NCBI GenBank assembly: GCA_027310755.1
Contig: DAIDAE010000004.1
Coordinates: 1 to 43,606 of the forward strand
Source of the DNA: Candidatus Micrarchaeaceae archaeon
GTDB lineage: Archaea > Micrarchaeota > Micrarchaeia > Micrarchaeales > Micrarchaeaceae
DNA: 43,606 nt
Reading direction: 5' to 3'
Notes under the pieces: model-generated
What the model saw: only the letters and a program-made list of their open reading frames with translations
Databases searched by the model: none
What the model was told of the DNA's origin: nothing
Shown here: one piece after another, positions 32,387-40,682 of the stretch
Numbering within the stretch: the first letter of the stretch is position 1
How the letters are laid out: each line of letters starts with the position of its first letter
Translations under genes and position numbers: made by a program

Positions 32387-32767
32387 ATGGATATTTATGC
32401 CGAGGAGATTATATCGCACTACGAGCACCCACACAACAAGGGAAGGCTGGATAGCTCGAGCGCAAGCTTCCATGAACTCAACCCCCTCTGCGGGGATGAA
32501 ATCACAATCTACCTGAAGATCGAGAAGGGCGCTGTAGCAGATGTAAAGTTTGATGGAGAGGGATGCGCGATAAGTATCGGCAGTGCCAGCATGCTCACAG
32601 ATGAGCTGAAGGGGATGAAGATATCCGATATAGAGAAAATGGGAGTCAAGAACGTAGTGGAGCTGCTTGGCATAGACCCGGGGCCCGCGAGGTTGAAGTG
32701 CGCCACGCTATCCCTGAAGGCCACGCAAAAAGCACTACAGACATACCAGAAGGATGCTAAGAAGTAG
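32387..32767 (+). CDS. sufU: SufU/IscU-like sulfur carrier
   Basis: This is a SufU-type zinc or Fe-S carrier protein. The three ligand Cys are present: NPLCGDEI, GEGCAISIGSASML, and RLKCATLSLKATQKAL. The 18-20 residue insert between the second and third Cys regions marks SufU rather than IscU. I use the ATG at 32387 because the text from MDIYAEEIISHYEHPHNKG matches the family start; GGTGA at 32371 would also serve a TTG at 32381. It is the last gene of the suf operon and ends one base before the convergent DUF192 gene. Confidence 0.93.
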   Translation: MDIYAEEIISHYEHPHNKGRLDSSSASFHELNPLCGDEITIYLKIEKGAVADVKFDGEGCAISIGSASMLTDELKGMKISDIEKMGVKNVVELLGIDPGPARLKCATLSLKATQKALQTYQKDAKK

Positions 32768-32768
32768 A

Positions 32769-33263
32769 CTAGCCGGTGCCGATTACAGTAATCTTGTCTC
32801 CTGGCGCTATTGCCTGGTTTGGAGATGTCTCCAATACGGAGATTCCCACATGGCATATGTTCTGCACCGAATACGGGGTTGCATTGGCTTCGTAAATAAC
32901 CGTGCCATTCTGTGATATCCATACCTGCTTCAGCGGAATCTCTGTATTTTCCATCCAGAAGCAGTAATCAGAAGTGTTCTGGAACTGAAATAGCATGCCA
33001 AGGCAGGGAGAATGCGCAGCGCAATCGCCCAAAGAGGTCTGGTTCATGTAGCCTAGCTCCTGCTGGTAAAGATTCTGTGCTATGTAAACATAGTACATTG
33101 ATGTGGTGTTGCCATGCGTTATCGCTATCCTGGTAACGTTAAATGTCTTGTCCAGGGGGCTCACCGCTGGTGCCTGTCCTATGCGAAAGTACAATGCTAC
33201 GAACAGAATGGCCAGGGCTATTGCAACTACTATAAAGTATTTATCCCTGCTATCGTTCTTCAT
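32769..33263 (-). CDS. Membrane-anchored DUF192 protein
   Basis: A short cytoplasmic start (MKNDSRDKY) is followed by one hydrophobic helix (FIVVAIALAILFVALYF) and an outside-facing DUF192 domain. The domain shows QELGYMNQTSLG, CLGMLFQFQNTSDYCFWMENTEIPLKQVWI and NICHVGISVLETSP. Three to four extra Cys (in DCAAHSPC, DYCFW, NICH) could form disulfides. The ATG at 33263 is preferred; a longer frame would enter the tRNA-Gln gene. Its function is unknown. The soluble copy at 25098-25469 lacks the anchor and the Cys. Confidence 0.85.
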   Translation of the reverse strand: MKNDSRDKYFIVVAIALAILFVALYFRIGQAPAVSPLDKTFNVTRIAITHGNTTSMYYVYIAQNLYQQELGYMNQTSLGDCAAHSPCLGMLFQFQNTSDYCFWMENTEIPLKQVWISQNGTVIYEANATPYSVQNICHVGISVLETSPNQAIAPGDKITVIGTG

Positions 33264-33275
33264 CTTTCCACAAAA

Positions 33276-33348
33276 TAGCCCCAACCGGATTCGAACCGGT
33301 GTAAACGGGTCCAAAGCCCGCTATCCTTGGCCACTAGATGATGGGGCT
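33276..33348 (-). tRNA. tRNA-Gln(UUG)
   Basis: The gene has acceptor AGCCCCA/TGGGGCT with discriminator A, D-arm TCTAGTGGCCAAGGA, anticodon arm GCGGG-CTTTGGA-CCCGT (anticodon UUG), and T-arm ACCGG-TTCGAAT-CCGGT. CCA is not encoded (TTT follows), unlike the tRNA-Leu in this window. I see no intron. It lies 12 bases before the ATG of the membrane DUF192 gene on the same strand. Confidence 0.94.
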
Positions 33349-33397
33349 ATAAGAAGCTTATTATTTGTTGTTTTGAATCATTATTAAAGTTTTCATT

Positions 33398-34030
33398 ATG
33401 CGATCCGCAGATATCATAACTTTGATAAGGACGCTTCTGGTTTTCCCGATAGCGTATGCTATATTGGTGAAATATAATCCATGGATAACGATCCTGCTTA
33501 TAATCATCATGTTCGTGATGGACGCGCTTGATGGATATGCGGCTTTGTATGAGGCAAGCAAAGGTAGACTAGACATCTTGACATATTTCAAAGGGAGCTT
33601 GGGAGATGCTGATGCAAAGGAAATGGTGGGTCGTTACAAAAAGGGATACAAAAGCTCAATATACGGTCCAAGAATCGATATTGCCGGGGACAGAGTAACG
33701 GAGTATGTCTTTTGGATAGTCTTTGTATATGTCAACATTGTCCCGTTGTTCGTTTTGTTCCTGATAGTGTTACGCCATTCATTTGTTGACGCCATAATGG
33801 GGGCGAAGGGGACATCGTCCAAAACAAAGAGCGCATTTGCCCGCATAGTATATTCATCGCCACTAGGCAGGGGAGGTATTGCCGTAGTAAAAGTAGTTAC
33901 TTTTTCATATCTTGTCCTGGTCTATGCTTCAGGTTATCCAATTATTGTAGGATATGTGCTTGTTACCATTCTTGTAGGTTATATACTCCTGCGCGGAATA
34001 TCCGAGCTTTATGAAAATTTGGTAGCGTAA
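33398..34030 (+). CDS. CDP-alcohol phosphatidyltransferase-like membrane protein with split motif
   Basis: This is a 210-residue membrane protein with about six hydrophobic helices. It has the start of the CDP-alcohol phosphotransferase motif, DALDGYAA (Asp42, Asp45, Gly46), and its second half, GPRIDIAGDRVTE (Gly90, Asp94, Asp98). In the family these halves form one run, DxxDGxxAR-x8-GxxxDxxxD. Here about 31 extra residues, mostly charged, are inserted between them and the usual Arg after the Ala is Leu. All four Asp are kept, so activity is plausible. The likely role is phospholipid headgroup transfer (archaetidyl-type), but the insertion makes the substrate uncertain. Confidence 0.75.
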   Translation: MRSADIITLIRTLLVFPIAYAILVKYNPWITILLIIIMFVMDALDGYAALYEASKGRLDILTYFKGSLGDADAKEMVGRYKKGYKSSIYGPRIDIAGDRVTEYVFWIVFVYVNIVPLFVLFLIVLRHSFVDAIMGAKGTSSKTKSAFARIVYSSPLGRGGIAVVKVVTFSYLVLVYASGYPIIVGYVLVTILVGYILLRGISELYENLVA

Positions 34031-34031
34031 T

Positions 34032-35078
34032 TCATGCAGGGCTTCTTGCAATCGATCTCGGCTGCGAATTCTGACGCGGTCTTTCCGTTTTCAGTCTTTC
34101 GGTGAAGTTCGTGCAATTCGCATCCTCACCGAATTTCCTAAGCAAATCTGGTATCGAACCGTCGTACAATCTTGAACCTTTCTTGTCGACTCCAATAAAC
34201 CTGATCTCCGGAGTGCCTGCTTCAAGCAGCGTACTGAATGTTGCCCTAAGGTTTGTAAGGAATGGTATTGCTTCCTTGCCCGCGAAGAATTCCGGAACGA
34301 CGCCCACAAAGATCTTGTAATCCCTTCCGTTGTAGCCGCCCTCTTCATTAGAACAAGCAATAGCAAATGCTTCCGGGCTATGGCCCTCTCTGAACCAGCT
34401 TTCCATTGGGAAGCCCCCTTGCACTTTTCCATCGAATGTTCCAAGAGCGGCTCCATCGAGCCTGAGGAGTTTTCCGCTCGTGTCAATCCTGACACCGAGA
34501 TCCGCGTATCTAATGGCTGTCCTTATAACCGGCTCTGCGTCGGACTCGCTTTGCATCGTTTCGACTGTTGGAGTGTATGGTTTTCCTAATCTCGGTTCCG
34601 AATTTGTCAATGGCCTGAGGTCCATGTCCTTCTGGCTCGGATATGTCTCAAAAGGAGAGGGTAGGGCGAGTATTTGGCCAACGTTTATCGAACCGTGTAC
34701 TTTTCCGCCCACATCAACAACAATAATGAGCATGTCTGGGTGCGTCCAGGCCTTCCAATTGCCCCAGCAAGGGAACGGACAACCCGGATAAAGCTGTGGT
34801 TTGTCATGGCCTGCATCCTGATATATCTCTATCATTGCACCATTTCCAAAATCACGACACCTGTTTCCTCTGTCATAAGCTCGCATGAGCCCGCGCTCCT
34901 CCGCGTGGTTCACGTTATACTCCCAGCCCTCCCTGTTTGTTGCAGGGAACCATTCTTCATTTACCCAGTAGTTGACTCCCACCCTGCTCCTGAAGCTCTG
35001 GGCGTGTTTCTCCCTGTGTGTCAGAGTCATCTGTATACCCTTGGCCAGTTCTTCGGCAGATATATCTTCTATTTTCAT
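34032..35078 (-). CDS. Uncharacterised protein, 348 residues
   Basis: I do not recognise this protein. It is soluble and reads as well-behaved coding sequence. It opens MKIEDISAEELAKGI and has aromatic-rich early parts (NYWVNEEWF, NREGWEYNVNHAEERG), a Cys/Trp segment YPGCPFPCWGNWKAW near residue 100, and later VRIDTSGKLLRLDGAALG and GRDYKIFVGVVPEFF. The Cys-Pro-Phe-Pro-Cys group may bind metal or a disulfide. The last 30 residues are basic and probably disordered. I use the ATG at 35078, which has GGAG upstream and a CATAAATATC box about 50 bases away. Its 3' end meets the CDP-alcohol gene, which is convergent. Confidence 0.65.
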   Translation of the reverse strand: MKIEDISAEELAKGIQMTLTHREKHAQSFRSRVGVNYWVNEEWFPATNREGWEYNVNHAEERGLMRAYDRGNRCRDFGNGAMIEIYQDAGHDKPQLYPGCPFPCWGNWKAWTHPDMLIIVVDVGGKVHGSINVGQILALPSPFETYPSQKDMDLRPLTNSEPRLGKPYTPTVETMQSESDAEPVIRTAIRYADLGVRIDTSGKLLRLDGAALGTFDGKVQGGFPMESWFREGHSPEAFAIACSNEEGGYNGRDYKIFVGVVPEFFAGKEAIPFLTNLRATFSTLLEAGTPEIRFIGVDKKGSRLYDGSIPDLLRKFGEDANCTNFTERLKTERPRQNSQPRSIARSPA

Positions 35079-35120
35079 ATGACTCCGAACCCATCCCTGC
35101 CAAACCATTAATCCATCCTG

Positions 35121-35178
35121 ATATTTATGGTTTTTGATAATGATAATTTTGCGGCGGGAGAAGGGCATCTTTAAATAG
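35121..35178. promoter_or_regulatory. Divergent TATA boxes for the genes at 35078 and 35213
   Basis: On the minus strand ACCATAAATATC (about 35121-35133) would start the leftward gene near 35102. On the plus strand TCTTTAAATAGC (35167-35178) would start the rightward gene near 35200. Both have family-like A/T cores and sensible spacing. Confidence 0.5.
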
Positions 35179-35212
35179 CTTTATTTTAGAATTAGATAGA
35201 ATAAGTGATTGG

Positions 35213-35626
35213 ATGATAACAGGATTCACAATATCTAACATACAGGGAAAAATTGAGGCTGGGGAGCTGGCAAAGCAGAGGTTTCCGAAGCTCAACATCA
35301 GTCTTGACGCAGTGAATGCAGAGAGCACGAAGATCAGGGTGGACTACACATTTATAGCGGACTATTTCGACAGCGATGCAAAGGATGCGAAGAGCGTAGG
35401 CCAGCTAAAGCTTGGCGGCCTGGTGGAGCTCTCAGAGTCCAAGGAAAATACAGCAAGCATAATGAAGAGATGGCAGGAGAAAAAGACCTTGCCAATCGAA
35501 GTGGCTGAAGAGATAATCAACGGATTGAACTTCAGGTGCAGCGCTACCGGGACTCTGGTCGCATATGCTCTTGGTCTTATACCTCCTCTTGTAATAAGCA
35601 CCACCAAGATACAGGAAGGGAAGTGA
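35213..35626 (+). CDS. Uncharacterised protein, possibly SecB-like fold
   Basis: This 137-residue soluble protein starts with the ATG at 35213, preceded by GTGAT. Its pattern is four predicted strands (FTISNIQGKIEAGEL, KLNISLDAVNAEST, KIRVDYTFIADYF, LKLGGLVELSES), a helix after KRWQEKKTLPIEVAEEIINGL, and an end AYALGLIPPLVIST. That order, with a closing Pro-Pro, resembles SecB and its archaeal SecB-like relatives. This is a judgement from pattern only and is weak. A chaperone role would be an inference. It is convergent with the next small gene, one base apart. Confidence 0.6.
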   Translation: MITGFTISNIQGKIEAGELAKQRFPKLNISLDAVNAESTKIRVDYTFIADYFDSDAKDAKSVGQLKLGGLVELSESKENTASIMKRWQEKKTLPIEVAEEIINGLNFRCSATGTLVAYALGLIPPLVISTTKIQEGK

Positions 35627-35627
35627 A

Positions 35628-35939
35628 TTATCTTCTTTTCGGCTCGGCGGTGGTCTGGTTTGTTTCATCCATAGTTTTTACCAGGAAAATCTTGAACCAG
35701 TCCGTTAAGGGCTGCTTTAACTCATTTGATGCATGGAGGCCGCGGAGCAGGTTTGTCACGTTAAATTTGGCCCTTTTGTCGATTTCTGCGGCGTGCTGGC
35801 CGTAAATGACCTTCTCCCTTTCGGTCATAAGGTCCTGCGGGGCCTTTCCAGCCAATATTTTTCCCCATATGGTTTCTTTGAATGCTCCTGATACATCTAT
35901 GTTTATCCGTATTGCCTCTTCCTTTTCTTTTGATGGCAT
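35628..35939 (-). CDS. Uncharacterised small protein, 103 residues
   Basis: I do not recognise this protein. It is mostly helical and charged: EAIRINIDVSGAFKETIWGKILAG, then QDLMTEREKVIYGQHAAEIDKRAKF and a tail ending TTAEPKRR. It has no Cys, signal peptide or membrane segment. It ends one base from the convergent SecB-like gene. The ATG at 35939 starts a frame that fills the space between that gene and polB, with no competing frame of similar quality. Confidence 0.6.
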   Translation of the reverse strand: MPSKEKEEAIRINIDVSGAFKETIWGKILAGKAPQDLMTEREKVIYGQHAAEIDKRAKFNVTNLLRGLHASNELKQPLTDWFKIFLVKTMDETNQTTAEPKRR

Positions 35940-36031
35940 GGAATTAATAGTCCTGTACTTCTCTATTATTTAAGATTTTCCATGCCTTTGTAAATTCCAA
36001 TATTTTGGGTGTGGCGTTGAGATTGGTAAGG

Positions 36032-36039
36032 CATTTAAG
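36032..36039 (+). promoter_or_regulatory. TATA box of leaderless polB
   Basis: CATTTAAG is centred about 25 bases before the polB ATG at 36061, so the transcript should begin at the start codon. Confidence 0.55.
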
Positions 36040-36060
36040 CTTGCTAAAACAAAAACAATC

Positions 36061-38502
36061 ATGGCTGTTTCTGAGACGGTGAAAAGCATAGAAGGCATAA
36101 TACTTGACGTAGATTACCTAGGCGCCGGTGACGAGGTTTTCATAAGGCTGTTCATAAAAGGTGCCGACAGGAAGGCTTATGAGGTTCTTGATACGGGATT
36201 CAAACCGTACTTTTACTTCGTCCCCAACAGGCATATGAACGATGAGGAGATTCTTGGAATACGTGCACAAGACAATATGACTTTCATAAAAGCGACCGAA
36301 TTGGTAAGGGAAGACAGGCAAATTCTTGGAAAACCCGTGAACGCGGTCAAGGTTTTCGTGAAAAGCCCGTCCAACGTTCCAAAATTGGCTGGGGCAATGC
36401 TCAGGTACGGCGAATGCTATGAGTATGATATTCCTTTCGCAAAAAGATACGTGCTTGACACTGGTCTTTTCCCAATGATGCCGTATGAAATAAAGATTAT
36501 GGAAAAGAACGGGAAATTTGAACTGAAGTCCATAAAGAAGATGGACAAGAAGTTGGACATACAACCAAACCTGATCTGTTTTGACATTGAGGTTTATAAC
36601 CCGCTTGCCGCGCCGAGGATCGATGTGGATCCGGTGATAATGATAAGTTATATTTTGTCTTCGGACGGGAAAACAAAGAGCGGAGTGCTTACATTCAAAA
36701 AGATAGACAAGCCTTATGTGGAGATTGTGAAGGACGAGGCCGCGTTGCTCAGGCGTTTTATCGAAATAATAAAAGAAAATGAAATAGATATAATAACAGG
36801 ATACAACTCCGCGAATTTCGACATAAAATACATGCTGGAACGCGCAAGGAGATTGAAGATTGATTTTGACATAAGCAGGTTCGATGGCTATACCAAGTTG
36901 GAGCGCCATGGACTGGTGGAAAGGGTCAAGTGTTCCGGAAGGGTCCACATAGACATGTATTTGGTTGTCAAATTTATCGCAATTGTAGGGGCGGCGGAGC
37001 ACATGCTGAAGCTTAACAGTTACACACTGAAAAATGTTTACGAGGCAATCAGCAAGAACAAAAAGGTCACTGTAGAAAAGAAGGAGATTTGGAAGCTATG
37101 GGATGGAAGCAGGGAAGAGCTGGAGTCTCTCGCCGAGTATAACCTGAACGACTCCGAAGCCCTTCTGGAAGTATACAGCACGTTCATACCGATAATGATA
37201 GAGCTTTCAAGGACAACGGGAGACATGCCTACCGACGTTGCCGTCTCCACTTCTGGCCAACTAGTGGAATTTACCCTGATGCGCTACTCCCATAACTTCA
37301 ACGAGCTTATTCCAAATAAACCAAACGATGAAGAAATAGCTCGCAGGGTAACGAATCCGATCGAGGGGGCGTACGTAAAAACCCCCGACCCCGGAATATA
37401 CGATAATCTTGCGGTGTTTGACTTTCGGGGGCTGTACCCGTCGATAATAATATCGCATAACATAGATCCATCTGCGCTATGCACAGACTGCACAAACTAT
37501 TACCTCTCGCCCACCGGCGCTAAGTTTGACAAGGACAGGAAATCGATAATCCCAAGCATACTCAAATTGCTCATAGAGCAGAGGACAGATGTAAAGAGGG
37601 CTTACAAGAAGAATCCCAACAACATCGAGCTCGGAGCCAGGTCGCAGGCTTTGAAAATAGTGTCAAATTCCTTTTATGGATATCTCGGGTATGCGAGATC
37701 GCGCTGGTATTCCAGGGATTGCGCTGGGAGCGTCACCGCGTATGGGCGCCAGTATATCAAGGAGACCATAGCAGCGGCGGAGGAAAAGGGTTTCCAGGTG
37801 ATTTACAGCGATACTGATTCGATAGTCATGCTGCTCGGCAGCCAGAAGAAGGAGGATACCCTTGCGTTCATGAAGGGAGTAAACTCAGGGCTGCCGGAAT
37901 TGATGGAGCTCGAGCTCGAGGACTTCTATACAAGAGGAGTGTTTGTGGGCAAGAAGACGGATAAGGAATCCAGGGGGGCGAAGAAGAAATATGCGCTGAT
38001 AGCGGAATCCGGCCGCATAAAGATACGTGGATTCGAGCTTGTTAGAAGGGACTGGTCGTGGGTTGCCCGCGAAACGCAGAGGCAGGTCCTTGAGGCGATA
38101 TTGAAAGAGGGGAGCAAAGAGAAAGCAGCGGAGATTGTGAAGGAGGTGGTAAGGCGCCTGAAGGAAGGCAAGTATCCGATAAAGGATCTCGTGATTAACA
38201 CGCAATTGAGGAAGGGGATTGATTCCTACGATTCTAAGTCTCCGGAGCTCGGTGCTGCAAAGAAGGCGGTGCAGAAAGGACTGAAGACACGCGATGAAGT
38301 TGAGCACGCAGTGATAGGATATGTCATAACAAAGCATGGCAATTCAATTTCTGAAAAGGCGGAGCTGCAGGAATTCGCGGTGGATTACGACCCCGACTAT
38401 TATATAAACCACCAGGTGCTTCCCGCCACAATGAAAATATTAAAAGAGTTAGACTTTCAAGAAGATGAACTCAGGGGAGCTGGAAAACAGAATAAATTGT
38501 GA
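36061..38502 (+). CDS. polB: Family B DNA polymerase
   Basis: This is a replicative-type DNA polymerase of 813 residues with a 3'-5' proofreading exonuclease. Exonuclease motifs are CFDIEVYNP, TGYNSANFDIKYM and YNLNDSEALLE. Polymerase motifs are DFRGLYPSIIISHNIDPS (A), KIVSNSFYGYLGYARSRWYS (B) and IYSDTDSIVML (C, both catalytic Asp). No intein interrupts these motifs, although B-family genes often carry one. I see no clear PCNA-binding motif at the C-terminus (QEDELRGAGKQNKL). It is followed closely by the methionine aminopeptidase gene. Confidence 0.97.
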   Translation: MAVSETVKSIEGIILDVDYLGAGDEVFIRLFIKGADRKAYEVLDTGFKPYFYFVPNRHMNDEEILGIRAQDNMTFIKATELVREDRQILGKPVNAVKVFVKSPSNVPKLAGAMLRYGECYEYDIPFAKRYVLDTGLFPMMPYEIKIMEKNGKFELKSIKKMDKKLDIQPNLICFDIEVYNPLAAPRIDVDPVIMISYILSSDGKTKSGVLTFKKIDKPYVEIVKDEAALLRRFIEIIKENEIDIITGYNSANFDIKYMLERARRLKIDFDISRFDGYTKLERHGLVERVKCSGRVHIDMYLVVKFIAIVGAAEHMLKLNSYTLKNVYEAISKNKKVTVEKKEIWKLWDGSREELESLAEYNLNDSEALLEVYSTFIPIMIELSRTTGDMPTDVAVSTSGQLVEFTLMRYSHNFNELIPNKPNDEEIARRVTNPIEGAYVKTPDPGIYDNLAVFDFRGLYPSIIISHNIDPSALCTDCTNYYLSPTGAKFDKDRKSIIPSILKLLIEQRTDVKRAYKKNPNNIELGARSQALKIVSNSFYGYLGYARSRWYSRDCAGSVTAYGRQYIKETIAAAEEKGFQVIYSDTDSIVMLLGSQKKEDTLAFMKGVNSGLPELMELELEDFYTRGVFVGKKTDKESRGAKKKYALIAESGRIKIRGFELVRRDWSWVARETQRQVLEAILKEGSKEKAAEIVKEVVRRLKEGKYPIKDLVINTQLRKGIDSYDSKSPELGAAKKAVQKGLKTRDEVEHAVIGYVITKHGNSISEKAELQEFAVDYDPDYYINHQVLPATMKILKELDFQEDELRGAGKQNKL

Positions 38503-38506
38503 TTTT

Positions 38507-39406
38507 TTGGACACTGAAGGGATAAACCTGGCAAAAGAAGTGGGGATGGCGTCGTACAAGGCACTCCATTATGCAAAAACACTGGTGAAACCAGGAGCGA
38601 AGCTCCTGGATGTCGCAGAAAAAGCCGAGAAGTATGCAAAAGAGAACGGATTTGGATGCGCTTTTCCCATAAATCTTTCAATAAACCAGCAGGCGGCGCA
38701 CTATTCGCCCGCTGTCGGAGATGAGGCAGTATTTACCGATAGAGATGTGGTAAAGGTTGACTTCGGACTTGCCAAAGAAGGTATCCTGGGGGACTGTGCA
38801 CTCACCGTTGACCTTTCTGGAAGGTACCAGTCCCTGGTGGAGGCTACGGAGGAGGCACTCAAAGATGCAATAAGCGTGGTGCACGCCGGAGTAAAAGTAA
38901 CAACCGTAGGTGCCGCAATAGAAAAAGCGATAACAAAACGTGGATTTTCACCTGTGAGGAATCTTGGTGGGCACGGGGTAGACAAACATGACCTCCATTC
39001 ACACCCATTTATACCAAACTACGACAATGGGGATGAAGATGAGCTTGAAGAAAATACAGTAGTTGCAATAGAGCCGTTTGCCACTACGGATCAAACCGGA
39101 ATGATAAAGGAAAGCGATGTATGCGAAATCTATGAGTTTGCCGGCGAGGCCCCGGTGAGACTGCCAAATGGAAGGACAGTGTTGAAGATAGTCATGGAGA
39201 AATACCGATACGAGCCTTTTGCCGCGCGTTGGTTGATGGGCGATGTCAAGGATAAGTTCGTGCTCTACTCTGGAATCGGCGAGCTTTTGCGCTCTGGAGC
39301 GTTGGTTGCACACCCCACGCTAACAACCGTTGGAAAAGGAATAGTCAGCCAGGCGGAGGCGCAAGTTCTTGTGACAAGGGAAGGGTGCGAAATCCTAACA
39401 AAGTGA
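38507..39406 (+). CDS. map: Methionine aminopeptidase, type II
   Basis: This enzyme removes the N-terminal Met from new proteins. The five metal ligands are present: KVDFGLAKEGILGDCAL (two Asp), GGHGVDKHDLHS (His), VVAIEPFAT (Glu) and AEAQVLVT (Glu), with the substrate-contact His in NQQAAHYSP. The archaeal/eukaryotic type II insert is present (KIVMEKYRYEPFAARWLMG). The start is probably the TTG at 38507: GTGAT at 38499-38503 overlaps the polB stop. An ATG at 38465 would overlap polB by 38 bases. Its coupling to polB suggests co-expression in the polB operon. Confidence 0.93.
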   Translation: MDTEGINLAKEVGMASYKALHYAKTLVKPGAKLLDVAEKAEKYAKENGFGCAFPINLSINQQAAHYSPAVGDEAVFTDRDVVKVDFGLAKEGILGDCALTVDLSGRYQSLVEATEEALKDAISVVHAGVKVTTVGAAIEKAITKRGFSPVRNLGGHGVDKHDLHSHPFIPNYDNGDEDELEENTVVAIEPFATTDQTGMIKESDVCEIYEFAGEAPVRLPNGRTVLKIVMEKYRYEPFAARWLMGDVKDKFVLYSGIGELLRSGALVAHPTLTTVGKGIVSQAEAQVLVTREGCEILTK

Positions 39407-39408
39407 AA

Positions 39409-39417
39409 TTTTATATA
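39409..39417 (+). promoter_or_regulatory. TATA box of thyX
   Basis: TTTTATATA begins three bases after the map stop, about 42 bases before the thyX ATG. It would leave a leader of about 15 bases with GGTGAT at 39445-39450. Confidence 0.6.
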
Positions 39418-39454
39418 TCTAAACGGTTAACACTCTTCCCAGTTGGTGATTTCC

Positions 39455-40417
39455 ATGGCTGCTTCTAAAATTGTTGATTCTGATTCTCCCAAAGAGGCTG
39501 CGATGATAAGACCACGCGTAGATGCGGCCGAGAAACTCATTGGCGTTAGGCAGGAGGCGCTTAACGGCCAGGCATTCGTTATGCTTGTCGATTATATGGG
39601 AAATGATGATGCGGTGGTGCAGGCTGCACGGGTTTCTTATGGGAAAGGCACAAAAACGGCAAGGGATGATGCCGGCCTTATTAGATATCTAATGCGCCAT
39701 AGGCATACAACACCATTTGAAATGGTGGAGTTCAAGTTTGCAATGCAGATCCCCATTTTCGTTGCAAGGCAATGGATAAGGCATAGGACCGCAAATGTGA
39801 ACGAATACTCCTTGAGATACTCGGAGGCGAAGGACATAGCATACATACCGGAGCCGCGTGCGGTCGCACCACAGTCAAAATCAAACAGGCAGGGACGGGA
39901 AGGGCAGCTTCCTCCGGAGGTTGTTGGGGCATTTACAAATGATGTGAGGGAGCACTCCAAGCGCTCGTATGAACTTTACAAGAAATATCTTGACGCCGGA
40001 GTTGCAAGAGAGCTTGCAAGGATAGTGTTGCCTGTCAACTTTTCCACAGAGTGGTACTGGAAAATCGATCTGCACAACCTTTTCCACTTCCTGGGCCTCA
40101 GGCTTGATGCGCACGCCCAGTACGAGATACGTGAGATCGCCGGCGCCATAGCAAAAATAGTCAAGGCGGTAGTGCCTGTGTGTTATCAGGCATTCGAGGA
40201 CTTCACTCTTAACGCCATATCCCTGTCAAAGAAGGAGGAGGGGGCGCTAACGGCGATAATGGGTGGCGCAACCATAGAAGAGGCGTGCGCAAGCGCAGGT
40301 TTGCAACTGACAAGGGCCGATGGGAAAGAGATAAAGACAGGGGAAGGGCCTGAATTTCTTGATAAACTTTCGAAAATAAGGGCTGCTGCCATGTTGCGCG
40401 ATGTGTCAATGGTGTAG
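39455..40417 (+). CDS. thyX: FAD-dependent thymidylate synthase ThyX
   Basis: ThyX makes dTMP from dUMP using FAD, methylenetetrahydrofolate and NADPH. The diagnostic motif RHRTANVNEYS (RHR-x7-S) is present, along with MRHRHTTPFEMVEFKF, and a C-terminal dUMP region LPVNFSTEWYWKIDLHNLFHFLGLRLD. About 320 residues is long for ThyX (commonly 220-280), with extra sequence at both ends. The ATG at 39455 has GGTGAT 4 bases upstream. It is next to the ribonucleotide reductase gene, so two steps of DNA-precursor synthesis are encoded side by side. No thyA is seen. Confidence 0.95.
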   Translation: MAASKIVDSDSPKEAAMIRPRVDAAEKLIGVRQEALNGQAFVMLVDYMGNDDAVVQAARVSYGKGTKTARDDAGLIRYLMRHRHTTPFEMVEFKFAMQIPIFVARQWIRHRTANVNEYSLRYSEAKDIAYIPEPRAVAPQSKSNRQGREGQLPPEVVGAFTNDVREHSKRSYELYKKYLDAGVARELARIVLPVNFSTEWYWKIDLHNLFHFLGLRLDAHAQYEIREIAGAIAKIVKAVVPVCYQAFEDFTLNAISLSKKEEGALTAIMGGATIEEACASAGLQLTRADGKEIKTGEGPEFLDKLSKIRAAAMLRDVSMV

Positions 40418-40490
40418 TCTAAGAATCTATTAGTGGAATAGACCAAATAAATAAATATTTTGTTTCCCAATATCCTTCAGGTGAAATGAA

Positions 40491-40682
40491 ATGACCATAG
40501 AAAGAAAGCTGCTATCACCTGCAGAGCTCAATGAGCTTCATAGGATTCTGCGCACGTCTGATAGGCAGCGAAATGAAAACGAAGAAAGGCGCATGCTTTT
40601 CCCCATGGGAGAGCGTGGTCAACCTGCTTCCCATCATGCTTATGCTTTTTCTAATAATCAGTTAGTCGCATTTACTGTATGA
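40491..40682 (+). CDS. Small charged protein overlapping the nrdJ 3' end
   Basis: A 63-residue frame starts with MTIERKLLSPAELNELHRIL and a helix rich in Arg, Asn and Glu (RTSDRQRNENEERR). GGTGA lies 8 bases before the ATG and an AATAAATAAATATT element about 35 bases before that. Those signals make it more than a chance frame. Its last 21 bases overlap the convergent nrdJ end, where the residues become less orderly. I do not recognise it and no function can be given. Confidence 0.45.
   Translation: MTIERKLLSPAELNELHRILRTSDRQRNENEERRMLFPMGERGQPASHHAYAFSNNQLVAFTV

Noticed and set aside
36118-37002. A 294-codon frame opposite polB
   Set aside because: It lies wholly antisense to the exonuclease domain of polB, has an unlikely composition rich in His, Tyr and Phe, and lacks a promoter or ribosome-binding site.
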